A stretch of DNA of 64,000 nucleotides from JAJDUF01 sp965214295. Its GTDB lineage: Bacteria > Chloroflexota > UBA11872 > UBA12225 > JAJDUF01. Positions within the stretch are counted from its first letter, which is position 1. The number at the start of each line of letters is the position of its first letter. Positions 16,870 to 25,440 of this stretch are shown in pieces. The notes below the pieces were generated by a model. The model ran no database searches, was not told the origin of the DNA, and saw nothing but the letters and a program-made list of their open reading frames with translations. The position numbers and the translations under genes were made by a program. Location: assembly GCA_965214295.1 (NCBI GenBank), contig OZ243944.1, positions 1,116,001 through 1,180,000 on the forward strand, written 5' to 3'.

Positions 16870-18021
16870 GTGGAAGAACGCCGCTGGCGCAATCTCGACC
16901 CATGGCTGCTTCTACTGCCGGTAGGGTTGAGCGGCCTAGGTGTGGTCATGATTCTCAGCGCCACGAGCGTGCCCGGAGCCGACCTTGCGCCGGAGGTGGG
17001 GGCACACGCCGTCGCAGCGCTCATCGGCGTGGCACTGCTGGTCGTCGTGACACTGATTGATTACCGGTGGTGGAGGTCACTCTGGTGGCTGGCCTATCTG
17101 GCCGCCATTGCGTTCCTCGTGTTCGTGATCGTGAGCGGCGAGACCCGCTACGGCGCGCAGCGCTGGGTCGATATTGCCGGCATTCCCTTCCAGCCGTCGG
17201 AGTTCGTCAAACTGGCGTGCATTATCGCCCTGGCCCGGATCCTCGCCGACCACGCGCGAGACGGTCGCCATTCCCGCGGCTTTGCGCTTTCGCTCATCCT
17301 GCTGCTGCCACTGCTGCTGCTCATCTATCAGCAACCGGACCTGGCGACGGCGCTGGTGTTGGTCGCCATCTGGCTGGGCATGACCCTCGTCGCTGGCGTG
17401 CCGTTGTGGATGCTCATAGCGTCGCTCTTCGCCCCGGTCATCGCGTGGCCGTTGATCTGGCGATTTCTCAGAGACTACATGCGGCAGCGGCTCATGTTGT
17501 TCCTCTCCCCGGACAGCGACCCTTTGGGCGCCGGCTACAACATGATCCAGGCGCGTATTAGCATCGGCTCCGGTGGCTGGTGGGGCCGCGGGCTAGGGGA
17601 AGGAACGCAGACACAACTGAGCTTCCTCCGCGTGCGGCACACGGACTTCATCTTCGCCGTCGTCGGCGAGGAACTGGGCTTTTTCGGCGCCGTCGGTATG
17701 CTGGTGGCCTACACTTGGCTTATCCTGCGGTGTCTGGCCGCCGTCACCAGCACCACTGATGTCTTCGGCCGGCTCCTAGCGACCGGCGTCGCGACCATGC
17801 TCCTCTTCGAGATATTTGTCAACGTGGGGGTGAACTTGGGACTCGTGCCGGTAGCCGGCATACCGTTGCCCTTCCTATCCTATGGACGCTCGGCCTTGCT
17901 GGCCAATTTCCTGGCGTTGGGTCTCGTCCAGAGCGTGCGCCTCTACGGACACCGACGGCGCTATGACTCTTCACCGGCAACGCAACTGCCGCTGGCCGCG
18001 CGATTGCGCCGCGCTGCATAG
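16870..18021 (+). CDS. rodA: SEDS peptidoglycan polymerase RodA
   Basis: A peptidoglycan glycosyltransferase of the SEDS family that polymerises lipid II together with PBP2. 383 aa, ten predicted transmembrane helices. Family motifs: YGAQRWVDIAGIPFQPSEFVKL, the lipid-II cavity region GRGLGEGTQTQLSFLRVRHTDF, and NVGVNLGLVPVAGIPLPFLSYG close to the C-terminus. GTG start preceded by GAGGAAGAA. Last of the elongation genes; thrB follows after 29 bp in the same direction. Confidence 0.95.
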   Translation: MEERRWRNLDPWLLLLPVGLSGLGVVMILSATSVPGADLAPEVGAHAVAALIGVALLVVVTLIDYRWWRSLWWLAYLAAIAFLVFVIVSGETRYGAQRWVDIAGIPFQPSEFVKLACIIALARILADHARDGRHSRGFALSLILLLPLLLLIYQQPDLATALVLVAIWLGMTLVAGVPLWMLIASLFAPVIAWPLIWRFLRDYMRQRLMLFLSPDSDPLGAGYNMIQARISIGSGGWWGRGLGEGTQTQLSFLRVRHTDFIFAVVGEELGFFGAVGMLVAYTWLILRCLAAVTSTTDVFGRLLATGVATMLLFEIFVNVGVNLGLVPVAGIPLPFLSYGRSALLANFLALGLVQSVRLYGHRRRYDSSPATQLPLAARLRRAA

Positions 18022-18050
18022 CCAACGATCAACCACAGAGAGCACAGCGT

Positions 18051-19025
18051 ATGGGCAGCGGAAAGACGACCGCCAGCAGTAACGAGCAAGTGGTCACGCT
18101 GATCGTGCCGGCATCCACCTCCAACCTGGGACCGGGCTTTGACACACTCGGCTTGGCCCTCGATCTGTGCAACGAGGTAACGCTGCGAGTTGGACGTATC
18201 GGCGAGGCCAGTGGGATAGATCGCATCAGGGGTGTGGGCGCAGACAGCCTCGCCACCGACGAGAGCAACTTGGTGCTCCGCGCAGCCACCGCGCTATACC
18301 GCAAGCTGGGGCAGACGCCACCGCCACTGCGGGCCACCCTGCACAACCGCATTCCACTGGCTAGGGGGTTAGGGAGCAGTGGCGCCGCCACTATCGGCGG
18401 TTTGGTGGCAGCGAACATCTTGACCGGAGAGCACCTCGATGCGGCAGGACTGCTCGCGCTGGCCACCGACCTTGAGGGCCACCCGGACAACGTTGCACCG
18501 GCCCTCATGGGCGGGCTGGTGATCTCTGCCCTGGTCGATTCCTACGACGGGCGGCGCATTCTTACGCACCGGCTTACGCCACCGCCGGCGGCGATTGCGC
18601 TCTGCATTCCCAACCAGCCCTTGGCGACGGAGGCTGCACGGCGAGTGCTACCCCGGCGTGTCCCGCTCGCTACGGCGGTGCATAACCTCGGTCGAGTGGC
18701 TCTGCTGGTCGCCGCCCTGGCTACCGGCGACTACACTCACCTGCGCCCGGCAATGGACGACCGCCTACACCAGCCGCCGCGGGCCACCATTTTCCCGCCG
18801 CTCGCGCCGGTGATGGCCGCCGCGCTGGAGGCCGGTGCTGCCGGCGCCTGTCTCAGCGGCGCCGGCTCGACGCTGCTCGCAATCGTCCCGGATGGTACCG
18901 GCGCTGCCCACGCAGTCGCGGCAACAATGGTGCGGGCCTGTACGGCAGCCGGCTATCCGGCACAGCCAGCCGTGGTGCAGCCACGGGATCAGGGTGCGGT
19001 GATCTTGCGGAGGACCGGCGTGTAA
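18051..19025 (+). CDS. thrB: Homoserine kinase
   Basis: A GHMP kinase that phosphorylates L-homoserine in threonine synthesis. 324 aa. The N-terminal ATP-binding strand is VPASTSNLGPGFDTLGLAL, motif 2 is PLARGLGSSGAATIGG, and motif 3 near the C-terminus is GACLSGAGSTLLAI. These three together are typical of ThrB rather than mevalonate-type kinases. ATG at 18051; a CACAGAG repeat sits in the 29-bp gap to rodA. There are no other thr genes nearby, so it may ride on the mre transcript. Confidence 0.92.
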   Translation: MGSGKTTASSNEQVVTLIVPASTSNLGPGFDTLGLALDLCNEVTLRVGRIGEASGIDRIRGVGADSLATDESNLVLRAATALYRKLGQTPPPLRATLHNRIPLARGLGSSGAATIGGLVAANILTGEHLDAAGLLALATDLEGHPDNVAPALMGGLVISALVDSYDGRRILTHRLTPPPAAIALCIPNQPLATEAARRVLPRRVPLATAVHNLGRVALLVAALATGDYTHLRPAMDDRLHQPPRATIFPPLAPVMAAALEAGAAGACLSGAGSTLLAIVPDGTGAAHAVAATMVRACTAAGYPAQPAVVQPRDQGAVILRRTGV

Positions 19026-19083
19026 GCGGTCGCGCTGCACGAACGAGGCGCGGCCACACTAAGCAAGACGCGCCGGCACACGC

Positions 19084-19797
19084 TCAGTTGAGCCGCGGCT
19101 TGGAGGGATACTCCCGATAACGCAGCGAGGTACGCAAAATCTCATTTTCGCGCCGCAGCAGGGTCATCGCATCCTGTAGTCGATCCGCCGTCGTCTCGGT
19201 GCGGAGCAACCGCTGCCGGTCGCTGTGTACCGTCTGGATGAGCGCTCCGAGGAAGAAGGAGAAGGCACTGGGGGCGGTGGGCGCTCGTTTCCATACCCGC
19301 TCTAGCAACTGGCTGCCATCGTCGTTATCGCGCGACAGGGCTGCTGCGAGCAGACGCAGGTAGCGCCGACCGAGCGTGCGGGCCGTTTCCGACAACTCGT
19401 TCAACGCCGCCGCGTCGGCGCCGGGACGGTCATCGAGATAGGTCACGCGCGCGACCAGGTATGGCCCCGGTTGCACTACCTCCTCAATCCGAAAACGTGT
19501 GTCTCCCAGCACAACCAGGTGGATCGTCCCCTCGTCACGCTGATCCACTTCGACAATACGACCGAGGGTGCCGACGCTGTGGGGTACCGCAGTGACAGTC
19601 TGGGTCGAGGCGGCCGATTCAACTTCCGGGCCGTCTTTGATGAGCACCACACCAAAGGCCGGCGTCGGCATGGCCAGACAGCGCGAGATCATCTGCTTAT
19701 AGCGCGGCTCGAAGACGCGGAGGGGGACGGCCGTATGCGGGAAGAGCACGACGGACTGGAGCAGGAAGAGCGGTAACTCGGCTGGCCGGTCGTTCAT
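19084..19797 (-). CDS. LON substrate-binding-domain protein
   Basis: 237 aa with the N-terminal LON domain but neither the AAA+ nor the protease part of Lon. It starts ELPLFLLQSVVLFPHTAVPLRVFEPRY and carries GTLGRIVEVDQRDEGTIHLVVLGDTRFRI-type strands. Such stand-alone LON domain proteins are common and of uncertain role, probably substrate or protein binding. The C-terminal third is helical. ATG at 19797; it is convergent with thrB (58 bp between stops) and divergent from the DUF433 gene. Confidence 0.85.
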   Translation of the reverse strand: MNDRPAELPLFLLQSVVLFPHTAVPLRVFEPRYKQMISRCLAMPTPAFGVVLIKDGPEVESAASTQTVTAVPHSVGTLGRIVEVDQRDEGTIHLVVLGDTRFRIEEVVQPGPYLVARVTYLDDRPGADAAALNELSETARTLGRRYLRLLAAALSRDNDDGSQLLERVWKRAPTAPSAFSFFLGALIQTVHSDRQRLLRTETTADRLQDAMTLLRRENEILRTSLRYREYPSKPRLN

Positions 19798-19959
19798 AGG
19801 ATCACTGTAGCCCGTTCGTGGCCGCGAGTCAAAAGGAGGGCGGCTTTCAGCTACCCGGCGTCACTGCATCTGCGTCCGCAGCACTTGTTAGGTAGCACAC
19901 AGTCACCTATCATCAAATGAGCAGTTTCTTGGTACTCACCCGGCAGGTGACTTGAGAAC

Positions 19960-20247
19960 ATGGTTGGCAGCCGCAGCACGGAAGTCCTTTCGGCAATGCC
20001 TAGGCATTTTTCGCGGATTGTCCGGGATCCCGTGATCGTTGGCGGCGAACCAACGGTCCAGGGTACACGTGTGCCGGTCCGCTCAATTGTAGTGCTGCAC
20101 CAGCTCTATGGTGATACCGAGCGCCTGCGGAGGGCCTTCCCACGCTTAGGCGACGACGATATCCGGGAAGCCCTCGACTTCTATAGCGCTCATCGTGAAG
20201 AGGTGGACGCCCTTATCACCGAGAATGAAGATAGCGGTGCGGCCTAG
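19960..20247 (+). CDS. DUF433 antitoxin-like protein
   Basis: 95 aa with the DUF433 helix-turn-helix pattern: RIVRDPVIVGGEPTVQGTRVPVRS, then a second helix in LGDDDIREALDFYSAHREEVDALI. DUF433 genes usually precede a DUF5615 PIN-like gene, as here, and the pair is thought to be a toxin-antitoxin module with DUF433 as the DNA-binding antitoxin. Its stop overlaps the GTG of the next gene by one base. A later ATG (19996) is a possible alternative start. Confidence 0.8.
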   Translation: MVGSRSTEVLSAMPRHFSRIVRDPVIVGGEPTVQGTRVPVRSIVVLHQLYGDTERLRRAFPRLGDDDIREALDFYSAHREEVDALITENEDSGAA

Positions 20248-20513
20248 TGCCCGCGCCATCGGTATATCTGGACGAATGCGTAGACTACGCATTAGCGGAA
20301 GCCTTGCGTCAGCGGGGCTTTTCCGTTTTCACCGTGCGAGACGAAGGGTCTCCCGGTGACTCTGATCCTGAGCAACTCGCCTACGCGAGAGGGCGAGGCT
20401 GGCTGCTCCTCTCGCACAACAGTCGTGATTTTGGGCGCTTACACGCTGACTACCAACGTCATCAATGGCCGCACAGCGGCGATGATGCTAGATTGGTTGC
20501 AGTCACTACGTGA
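20247..20513 (+). CDS. DUF5615 PIN-like toxin, probably frameshifted near the 3' end
   Basis: The first 75 residues fit DUF5615: VYLDECVDYALAEALRQRGF, the acidic EGSPGDSDPEQLAYAR segment and LLSHNSRDFGRLH, holding the Asp residues expected for a PIN-type nuclease. After DFGRLHADYQRHQWPHSG the frame runs quickly to a stop, giving 88 aa where the family usually has about 110. A second frame that picks up at the same place (GCG ATG ATG CTA GAT TGG) stays open to 20628 and encodes MMLDWLQSLRDYRSQL, which fits the expected C-terminal helices. One missing or extra base near 20484 would join them. It may therefore be a decayed gene or a sequencing error. Confidence 0.65.
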   Translation: MPAPSVYLDECVDYALAEALRQRGFSVFTVRDEGSPGDSDPEQLAYARGRGWLLLSHNSRDFGRLHADYQRHQWPHSGDDARLVAVTT

Positions 20514-20636
20514 CTATCGCTCTCAGCTATTTTCGTGGGGACAACTTCAGAGCCAGCTTGAGCGAGGTCAGCGTCTACGTGGATATAGCGAGGAGGAGCA
20601 TCTAATGGCCGTGGGACTCCGGCGGTAAGACGAACC

Positions 20637-20731
20637 ACCTCACCCCCGGCCCCTATCCAAGTGTGGTGAGGGGGCGTGTGCCGCTCGTCATCCCCGTCGT
20701 CCCACCGGTCATTCCCGCTTTCGTGGGAATT
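20637..20731. repeat. R1 and R2 interspersed palindromes
   Basis: 20637-20674 is an R1 element (CCTCACCCCCGGCCCC...GGTGAGGGGG). 20708-20731 is an R2 element (GTCATTCCCGC TTTCG TGGGAATT). Together they fill most of the gap between the DUF5615 gene and the amidohydrolase. Confidence 0.75.
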
Positions 20732-20846
20732 CAGCCCCCGCTCCGCAGGGACGATGTGTTCTCTCCCCTGGTAACATGCTACGCTCCTACCGGCACTCAT
20801 TGCGCCCGTTCTTCCGGTTTATCTATCCTTGTGAGGAGAGATGGTG

Positions 20847-21695
20847 ATGGCAGACTTGGTGGTTGACTCGCACCAGCATTTCTGGGACGTCGCGCGCTTC
20901 GAGTATCCGTGGATGGGGCCGGAAGTGGCGCCTATTGCCAAGACGTTCCTGCCGCCCGACCTCGCACCGACGCTGGCGGGGCTGGGGATAGACAAGACGG
21001 TGCTCGTGCAAGCGCGCAGCGCGCTGGAGGACACGACCTGGTTTCTGGAGTTGGCCACGGAGTACGACTTCATTGCCGGCGTCGTCGGCTGGGTGGACTT
21101 GCTCGACCCCAACTTGCCGCGGGTACTCGACCACCTGCTCGGCCATCCCAAGTTCAAGGGCGTGCGGCACCAAGTTCACGACGAGCCGGACGAGGCGTGG
21201 ATTGTCCGCGATGACGTGCTGCGCGGTCTCCGCGAGCTTGCCAAGCGCGACATTCCCTACGACCTCCTGCTGCGTCCCCCGCACCTGAAGTACGTGCCGC
21301 GGGTGGTGGATCGGCTACCGAATCTCCCGCTAGTCATAGACCACATCGCCAAACCGGAGATCGCCCACGGCAAGATTGACGAGTGGGCACGCGATATGGA
21401 GCGGGTCGCCGTCATCCCACACATCTACTGCAAGGTGTCGGGCATGATTACCGAGGCCGATTGGGGGGCCTGGGCGCCCACGGATCTGCGTCCCTATGGC
21501 GAGGTGGTGGTGGAGCAACTCGGCTACGACCGCCTGATGTTCGGGAGCGATTGGCCGGTGTGTCTGCTGGCCGGCACCTATCGGCAGGTCTGGGACGCAG
21601 CACACACGACCGTCGGGCCGTTGAGCGACGAAGCACACGCCAAAGTGTTCGGAGGCAACGCCGCGACTTTTTATAAGCTGGCCGTCGAGTCGTGA
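20847..21695 (+). CDS. Amidohydrolase family 2 (COG3618-type lactonase)
   Basis: 282 aa TIM-barrel hydrolase of the COG3618 group, which includes L-fucono-1,5-lactonase and related sugar lactonases. Visible: VVDSHQHFWDV (first metal-type motif HxH), GVRHQVHDEPDE, LVIDHIAKPEI and MFGSDWPVCLLAG. These match the active-site pattern of that family. ATG at 20841 and 20847 are both possible; AGGAG at 20834-20838 is better spaced for 20847. A sugar-lactone substrate is inferred from the family. No sugar catabolic operon surrounds it. Confidence 0.85.
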   Translation: MADLVVDSHQHFWDVARFEYPWMGPEVAPIAKTFLPPDLAPTLAGLGIDKTVLVQARSALEDTTWFLELATEYDFIAGVVGWVDLLDPNLPRVLDHLLGHPKFKGVRHQVHDEPDEAWIVRDDVLRGLRELAKRDIPYDLLLRPPHLKYVPRVVDRLPNLPLVIDHIAKPEIAHGKIDEWARDMERVAVIPHIYCKVSGMITEADWGAWAPTDLRPYGEVVVEQLGYDRLMFGSDWPVCLLAGTYRQVWDAAHTTVGPLSDEAHAKVFGGNAATFYKLAVES

Positions 21696-21805
21696 CACCC
21701 AGGCGCGAGGTGTATACTCTTCCATCCGAGAGTCGAGAGAAGATTGCCGGCAGCGTTGGTCGTCTACTCTGAGCCGATCCGTCATTGACCCAAAGGAGAC
21801 TAGGC

Positions 21806-22171
21806 ATGGCTGCCTCCGCTACACGAGAACACGCCGAGAACATCTGGCGATACCATGAGAGTAGTGTATTGGCGCTGCTCCAGCGCTATAACAAAGAGAT
21901 AGACGACCTGCGACGGAGGTCCATCATCGGGCAGCTTGCCGCGGACCTGGAAGCCGGCGCGGACAAGACCTATGGCGAGGAAATGCTGGTCGCCTACGCG
22001 ATATTGGTCGGTTTTACCAATCCCGACGGCAGTCTGGGTCTTTCGGTGAAGGACATCGGGAGGTGGGCTTGGGAGAGCTTCAGCACAAAAATCCTCTTCC
22101 TCCGCTGGCCCCCCATGGCGTGGCCCTATCGCCGCCGCCTCAGCCGGCTGCACCAGGAGCGCATGCAGTAG
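21806..22171 (+). CDS. Hypothetical protein, 121 aa
   Basis: No family recognised. The start ATG at 21806 has a good AAAGGAGA site at 21792. The N-terminal 50 residues are strongly charged and helical (EHAENIWRYHESSVLALLQRY, NKEIDDLRRR). The middle is mildly hydrophobic (YGEEMLVAYAILVGF) and the C-terminus is Trp/Arg-rich (RWPPMAWPYRRRL). No signal peptide or membrane helix is evident. A TATACT hexamer at 21713-21718, with GTGACA 15 bp upstream, may be its promoter. Confidence 0.5.
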   Translation: MAASATREHAENIWRYHESSVLALLQRYNKEIDDLRRRSIIGQLAADLEAGADKTYGEEMLVAYAILVGFTNPDGSLGLSVKDIGRWAWESFSTKILFLRWPPMAWPYRRRLSRLHQERMQ

Positions 22172-22181
22172 CGCTCCCGCG

Positions 22182-22459
22182 GCCCCTCTTTCGAGCCTCC
22201 CCGGACCCTGCCCTCGCCGGGAAGGGGTGTCTTGACCTGCTCCGACCCGTCATTCCCGGGTACGGAGACCTTTGCATAACTCCCGGAGGGAGTGCCGGGA
22301 TGGCTGTGCTCACCTCCCGCTAACCTGGGAGGTGCCACTTTTGGATTCCCGCTTTCGCGGGAATGACGGGTTGCGGAAAGATCTCGGTACGCGGGAATGA
22401 CGGATGGGCAATGACGGACGAGACGGCGAGGATGACCGGCGGCCCCCGGCCCCCTCACA
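22182..22459. repeat. Repeat cluster (R1, R2 and hairpins) in the 297-bp gap before the ABC genes
   Basis: The gap holds an eroded R1 element (22182-22227), two R2 half-elements facing each other (22248-22260 and 22386-22403) and a clean R2 palindrome at 22342-22369 (ATTCCCGC TTT CGCGGGAAT). It also has a hairpin CACCTCCC/GGGAGGTG at 22311-22334 and another R1 half at 22441-22459. No gene is seen in it. Confidence 0.75.
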
Positions 22460-22468
22460 GGTATCATA

Positions 22469-23470
22469 GTGACGCAGCCCTACGAGCGAGCGATGGATAG
22501 CATCACCGTGACCGATCTGGTCAAACACTATGGCGAGTACGTAGCCGTCAACGGGATCACGTTCGCCGTGCCGAAAGGCGAGGTCTTCGGCTTTCTCGGT
22601 CCGAACGGGGCCGGGAAGACGACGACCATCAACGTGCTCTGTACGCTCATCAAGCCGACCGCCGGCGCGGCTACGGTCAACGGCTACGACGTACACACGC
22701 AGCACAGCGAGGTGCGGCGTTCAATCGGTCTCGTCTTCCAGGAGCCGACGCTCGACGATTACCTCACCGCAGAGCAGAACTTGCTCTTTCATGCGTATGC
22801 CTATGGCGTGCCACGCGCGGTCCGGGAAGAGCGGATGCGCGAGCTATTGACGCTCGTGGAGTTGTGGGACAAGCGCAAGCAGAAGATTCGCACCTACTCC
22901 GGGGGCATGCGGCGGCGGCTGGAGCTGGCGCGGGGGCTGCTGCACCATCCTGACGTGCTGTTCCTCGACGAGCCGACGCTGGGACTCGACCCGCAGACGC
23001 GCCGCCGTATCTGGGACTACATCATCGATCTCCGTGAGCGAGAACAACTGACTATTTTCCTCACCACCCACTACATGGACGAAGCGGAGCACTGCGAGCG
23101 CATCGGGATCATTGACAATGGCGAGATCGTCGCCCTCGATACGCCCGACCGGCTGAAGGACGCTGTCGGTGGCGACCTCATCACGCTCAAAACGGAGGAC
23201 AATGCGGCGGCCGAGCGCGAGCTGAACACGCAATATCACGTCACGCCGCAGATCGAGGACGGCACCGTACGGTTTGCCGTGCCCCACGGCGACGAGTTTC
23301 TGCCCACCCTGCTCCGCAGCTTCAGCCAACGTATTGTGTCCATTGGGCTGCGGCGGCCGACGCTGGACGACGTGTTCCTCAAGCTCACCGGCCACGCCAT
23401 TCGCAATGATGAGCCGAGCACCCGACAGCAGATGATCGAGACGGTAGCGCGGCGCTGGGGAGGACGCTGA
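22469..23470 (+). CDS. ABC transporter ATP-binding protein, DrrA-like
   Basis: ATPase subunit of a two-gene exporter of the daunorubicin-resistance type. 333 aa. Walker A GPNGAGKTT near residue 45, Q-loop LVFQEPTLD, signature YSGGMRRRLELARGLL, Walker B VLFLDEPTLGLD and the H-loop LTTHYMDEAE. The C-terminal 90 residues are the accessory domain of the DrrA/NodI type. GTG at 22469 opens the frame, but ATG at 22493 (MDSITVTDLVKHYG) would also give a normal N-terminus. The permease follows 2 bp after its stop. Confidence 0.9.
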   Translation: MTQPYERAMDSITVTDLVKHYGEYVAVNGITFAVPKGEVFGFLGPNGAGKTTTINVLCTLIKPTAGAATVNGYDVHTQHSEVRRSIGLVFQEPTLDDYLTAEQNLLFHAYAYGVPRAVREERMRELLTLVELWDKRKQKIRTYSGGMRRRLELARGLLHHPDVLFLDEPTLGLDPQTRRRIWDYIIDLREREQLTIFLTTHYMDEAEHCERIGIIDNGEIVALDTPDRLKDAVGGDLITLKTEDNAAAERELNTQYHVTPQIEDGTVRFAVPHGDEFLPTLLRSFSQRIVSIGLRRPTLDDVFLKLTGHAIRNDEPSTRQQMIETVARRWGGR

Positions 23471-23472
23471 TT

Positions 23473-24294
23473 GTGGCCGGGGTGTACCGGGGGCTGTGGG
23501 TCATCGCCTACCGTGAGCTGCTGCGCTTCACGCAGGATCGGCCGCGCATGGTCTCGTCGTTTGCTTTCCCGCTGATGTTTCTCCTGATCTTCGGCGCCGG
23601 CTTCAGCAACATCATCGGGACGCTCACGCCCGGCGTGGACTTCATGATGTTCATGTACCCCGGCATCATTGCCATGGCAGTGCTCACAAACTCCCTCTTC
23701 GCGGGTGTCTCCATCGTCTGGGACCGCGAGTTCGGCTTCCTCAAAGAGGTGTTGGTTGCGCCCCTCAGCCGGACCGGGGTAGTCCTGGGTAAGGCCGTCG
23801 GCGGTTCGATGGTCGCCTTGGGCCAGACCATCGTGTTGTTGGCGCTCGCGCCGTTCATGGGCCTGACCGTGACTCCGCTGCTGCTCCTCAAACTCATCCC
23901 TACTATCGCTATCGTCTCGCTCTGTCTGTCCAGCCTGGGCATTCTGGTGGCCTCGCGGATGCGCTCCCAGCAAGGCTTCCAAGTAGTGATCCAGGTCTTG
24001 ATCTTCCCCTTGATCTTCCTGGCCGGGGTGTTCTTCCCGATCAGCAGTGCGCCCGACTGGCTCCAGGTGATCTCCAAAATCAACCCCTTGACCTACGGCG
24101 TGGATGCGATTCGCCAGATTTTTCTCGGCGATGAACTGGCAGCGGCGACGGCAGCCCCTGGCCGCGAGGGGATCACGCTCGGCGTCACGCTCTTCGACCA
24201 CACGATGAGCGCCGGTGAAGACCTGCTGGTCATGGCGCTGCTGGGGGTGGTGCTGATGAGCGCCGCGATCTGGGGATTCAATCGGCAGGAGTAG
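23473..24294 (+). CDS. ABC-2 type transporter permease, DrrB-like
   Basis: 273 aa with six hydrophobic segments and the ABC-2 permease motif near the end of the loop region (LIFPLIFLAGVFFPISSAPDWL, then INPLTYGVDAIRQIFLG), which is characteristic of DrrB-like permeases. It pairs with the preceding ATPase to export a lipophilic compound or glycolipid. Substrate unknown; the nearby glycan genes make a surface lipid possible but unproven. GTG start directly downstream of the ATPase stop. Confidence 0.9.
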   Translation: MAGVYRGLWVIAYRELLRFTQDRPRMVSSFAFPLMFLLIFGAGFSNIIGTLTPGVDFMMFMYPGIIAMAVLTNSLFAGVSIVWDREFGFLKEVLVAPLSRTGVVLGKAVGGSMVALGQTIVLLALAPFMGLTVTPLLLLKLIPTIAIVSLCLSSLGILVASRMRSQQGFQVVIQVLIFPLIFLAGVFFPISSAPDWLQVISKINPLTYGVDAIRQIFLGDELAAATAAPGREGITLGVTLFDHTMSAGEDLLVMALLGVVLMSAAIWGFNRQE

Positions 24295-24321
24295 CCACGT
24301 GTGACCGTCTCCGGAGGGCGT

Positions 24322-25380
24322 ATGGCAATGACCGCTCGTACCGCCGCGCACGACGAGTCCCCCGGCGCAGCTTCCTCTGCTGCGTTGTCGGGAACGGTGT
24401 TGTGGGTCAGCGGCGGCTTCTACGACGTGCAAACCGCACACGGGATCGTCCGCTGCGTGCTCCGGGAGCGGCTCCGCAAGAATCTCGTCTACCCGGAGAG
24501 CCGGGGCCGGCGCAAGCGCGTGCAGGCGGTACGCAAACAGGATATCGTCGAGCCGGCGGTGGCCGGGGACCGGGTGCGTATCGCTCCACCCACCGCCGCG
24601 CAAAGCGGCACCGAGCCTATCGGTACCATCGAGGAAATCCTGCCGCGCACCAGAGAGTTCACCAGACAGGCGGTGCTTGGCCACGACCGCGGCAGTCACA
24701 CAGCGGGACAGACGATCATCGCCAATCTCGACCAACTCATTGTGGTCATCTCGGCCCGCCGGCCGGAGCCGCGCGTCGGGCTGATCGACCGCTTTCTGGC
24801 CGCGGCCGAAGCAGCCGAGCTAGCCGCGCTCGTCTGCGTCAACAAGCTCGACCTCGGCCTCTCCCCGGCCCTCGACGCCGAGCTACGGGTGTTCGAGGAC
24901 ATCGGCTATGCCGTGGTACGCACGAGCGCCACGAGCAGCCAGGGGATTGACGTGCTCCGCGAGCAGCTACGCAACCACGTATCGGCGTTTGTCGGCGCCT
25001 CGGGAGTAGGCAAGTCCACCCTGCTCAATGCCCTACAACCGGAGTTGGCCCTGCGTATCGGCGCCGTGAGCGAGGCGACCGGCAAGGGGAAGCACACGAC
25101 CCGACACGCCCGCCTAATTCCCCTGGAGAGTGGCGGCTTCGTCGCCGATACGCCAGGGCTGCGCCAACTCAACTTGTGGGAGGTCAGCCCGGAAGAGGTG
25201 GAGTGGTGCTTCCGTGAGTTCCGCCCGCTGCTGGGCACCTGCAAGTTCGCCAACTGCGCCCATGTCGGCGAAGTCGGCTGCGCCATCGCAGAAGCCGTCG
25301 AGTCCAATGCGATTGACCGGCGCCGGCTGGAGAGCTACCGGCGTCTGTATGCCGGCCAAAGCGAGCAGCTGCCCTATTGA
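24322..25380 (+). CDS. rsgA: Ribosome small-subunit GTPase RsgA
   Basis: A circularly permuted GTPase that helps mature the 30S subunit. 352 aa from ATG 24322 (GGAGGGCGT upstream). An OB-fold N-terminus (SGTVLWVSGGFYDVQTAHG) is followed by G4 NKLD, G1 GASGVGKST and G3 DTPG in the permuted order expected for RsgA. The C-terminal zinc site is CKFANCAHVGEVGC. Its position after the ABC genes (27 bp) suggests one transcript, although the functions are unrelated. Confidence 0.93.
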   Translation: MAMTARTAAHDESPGAASSAALSGTVLWVSGGFYDVQTAHGIVRCVLRERLRKNLVYPESRGRRKRVQAVRKQDIVEPAVAGDRVRIAPPTAAQSGTEPIGTIEEILPRTREFTRQAVLGHDRGSHTAGQTIIANLDQLIVVISARRPEPRVGLIDRFLAAAEAAELAALVCVNKLDLGLSPALDAELRVFEDIGYAVVRTSATSSQGIDVLREQLRNHVSAFVGASGVGKSTLLNALQPELALRIGAVSEATGKGKHTTRHARLIPLESGGFVADTPGLRQLNLWEVSPEEVEWCFREFRPLLGTCKFANCAHVGEVGCAIAEAVESNAIDRRRLESYRRLYAGQSEQLPY

Positions 25381-25440
25381 TTGGCCTCACTCCCTGGCCC
25401 CTAGTTGACGGCTGTTAGCCAATAGCGCATAGCCGATAGC
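25381..25440. repeat. R3-type iterated repeat between rsgA and galE
   Basis: The interval between the two convergent stops is filled by TAGCCAATAGCGCATAGCCGATAGC-like iterations plus CCCTGGCCCC. It contains no gene and may act as a transcription end for both sides. Confidence 0.5.

Noticed and set aside
23236..24735. A 499-residue open frame on the - strand over the ABC transporter genes
   Set aside because: Composition is His/Arg/Gly-rich as expected for an antisense shadow of GC-rich coding DNA; the + strand frames carry all the ABC motifs.
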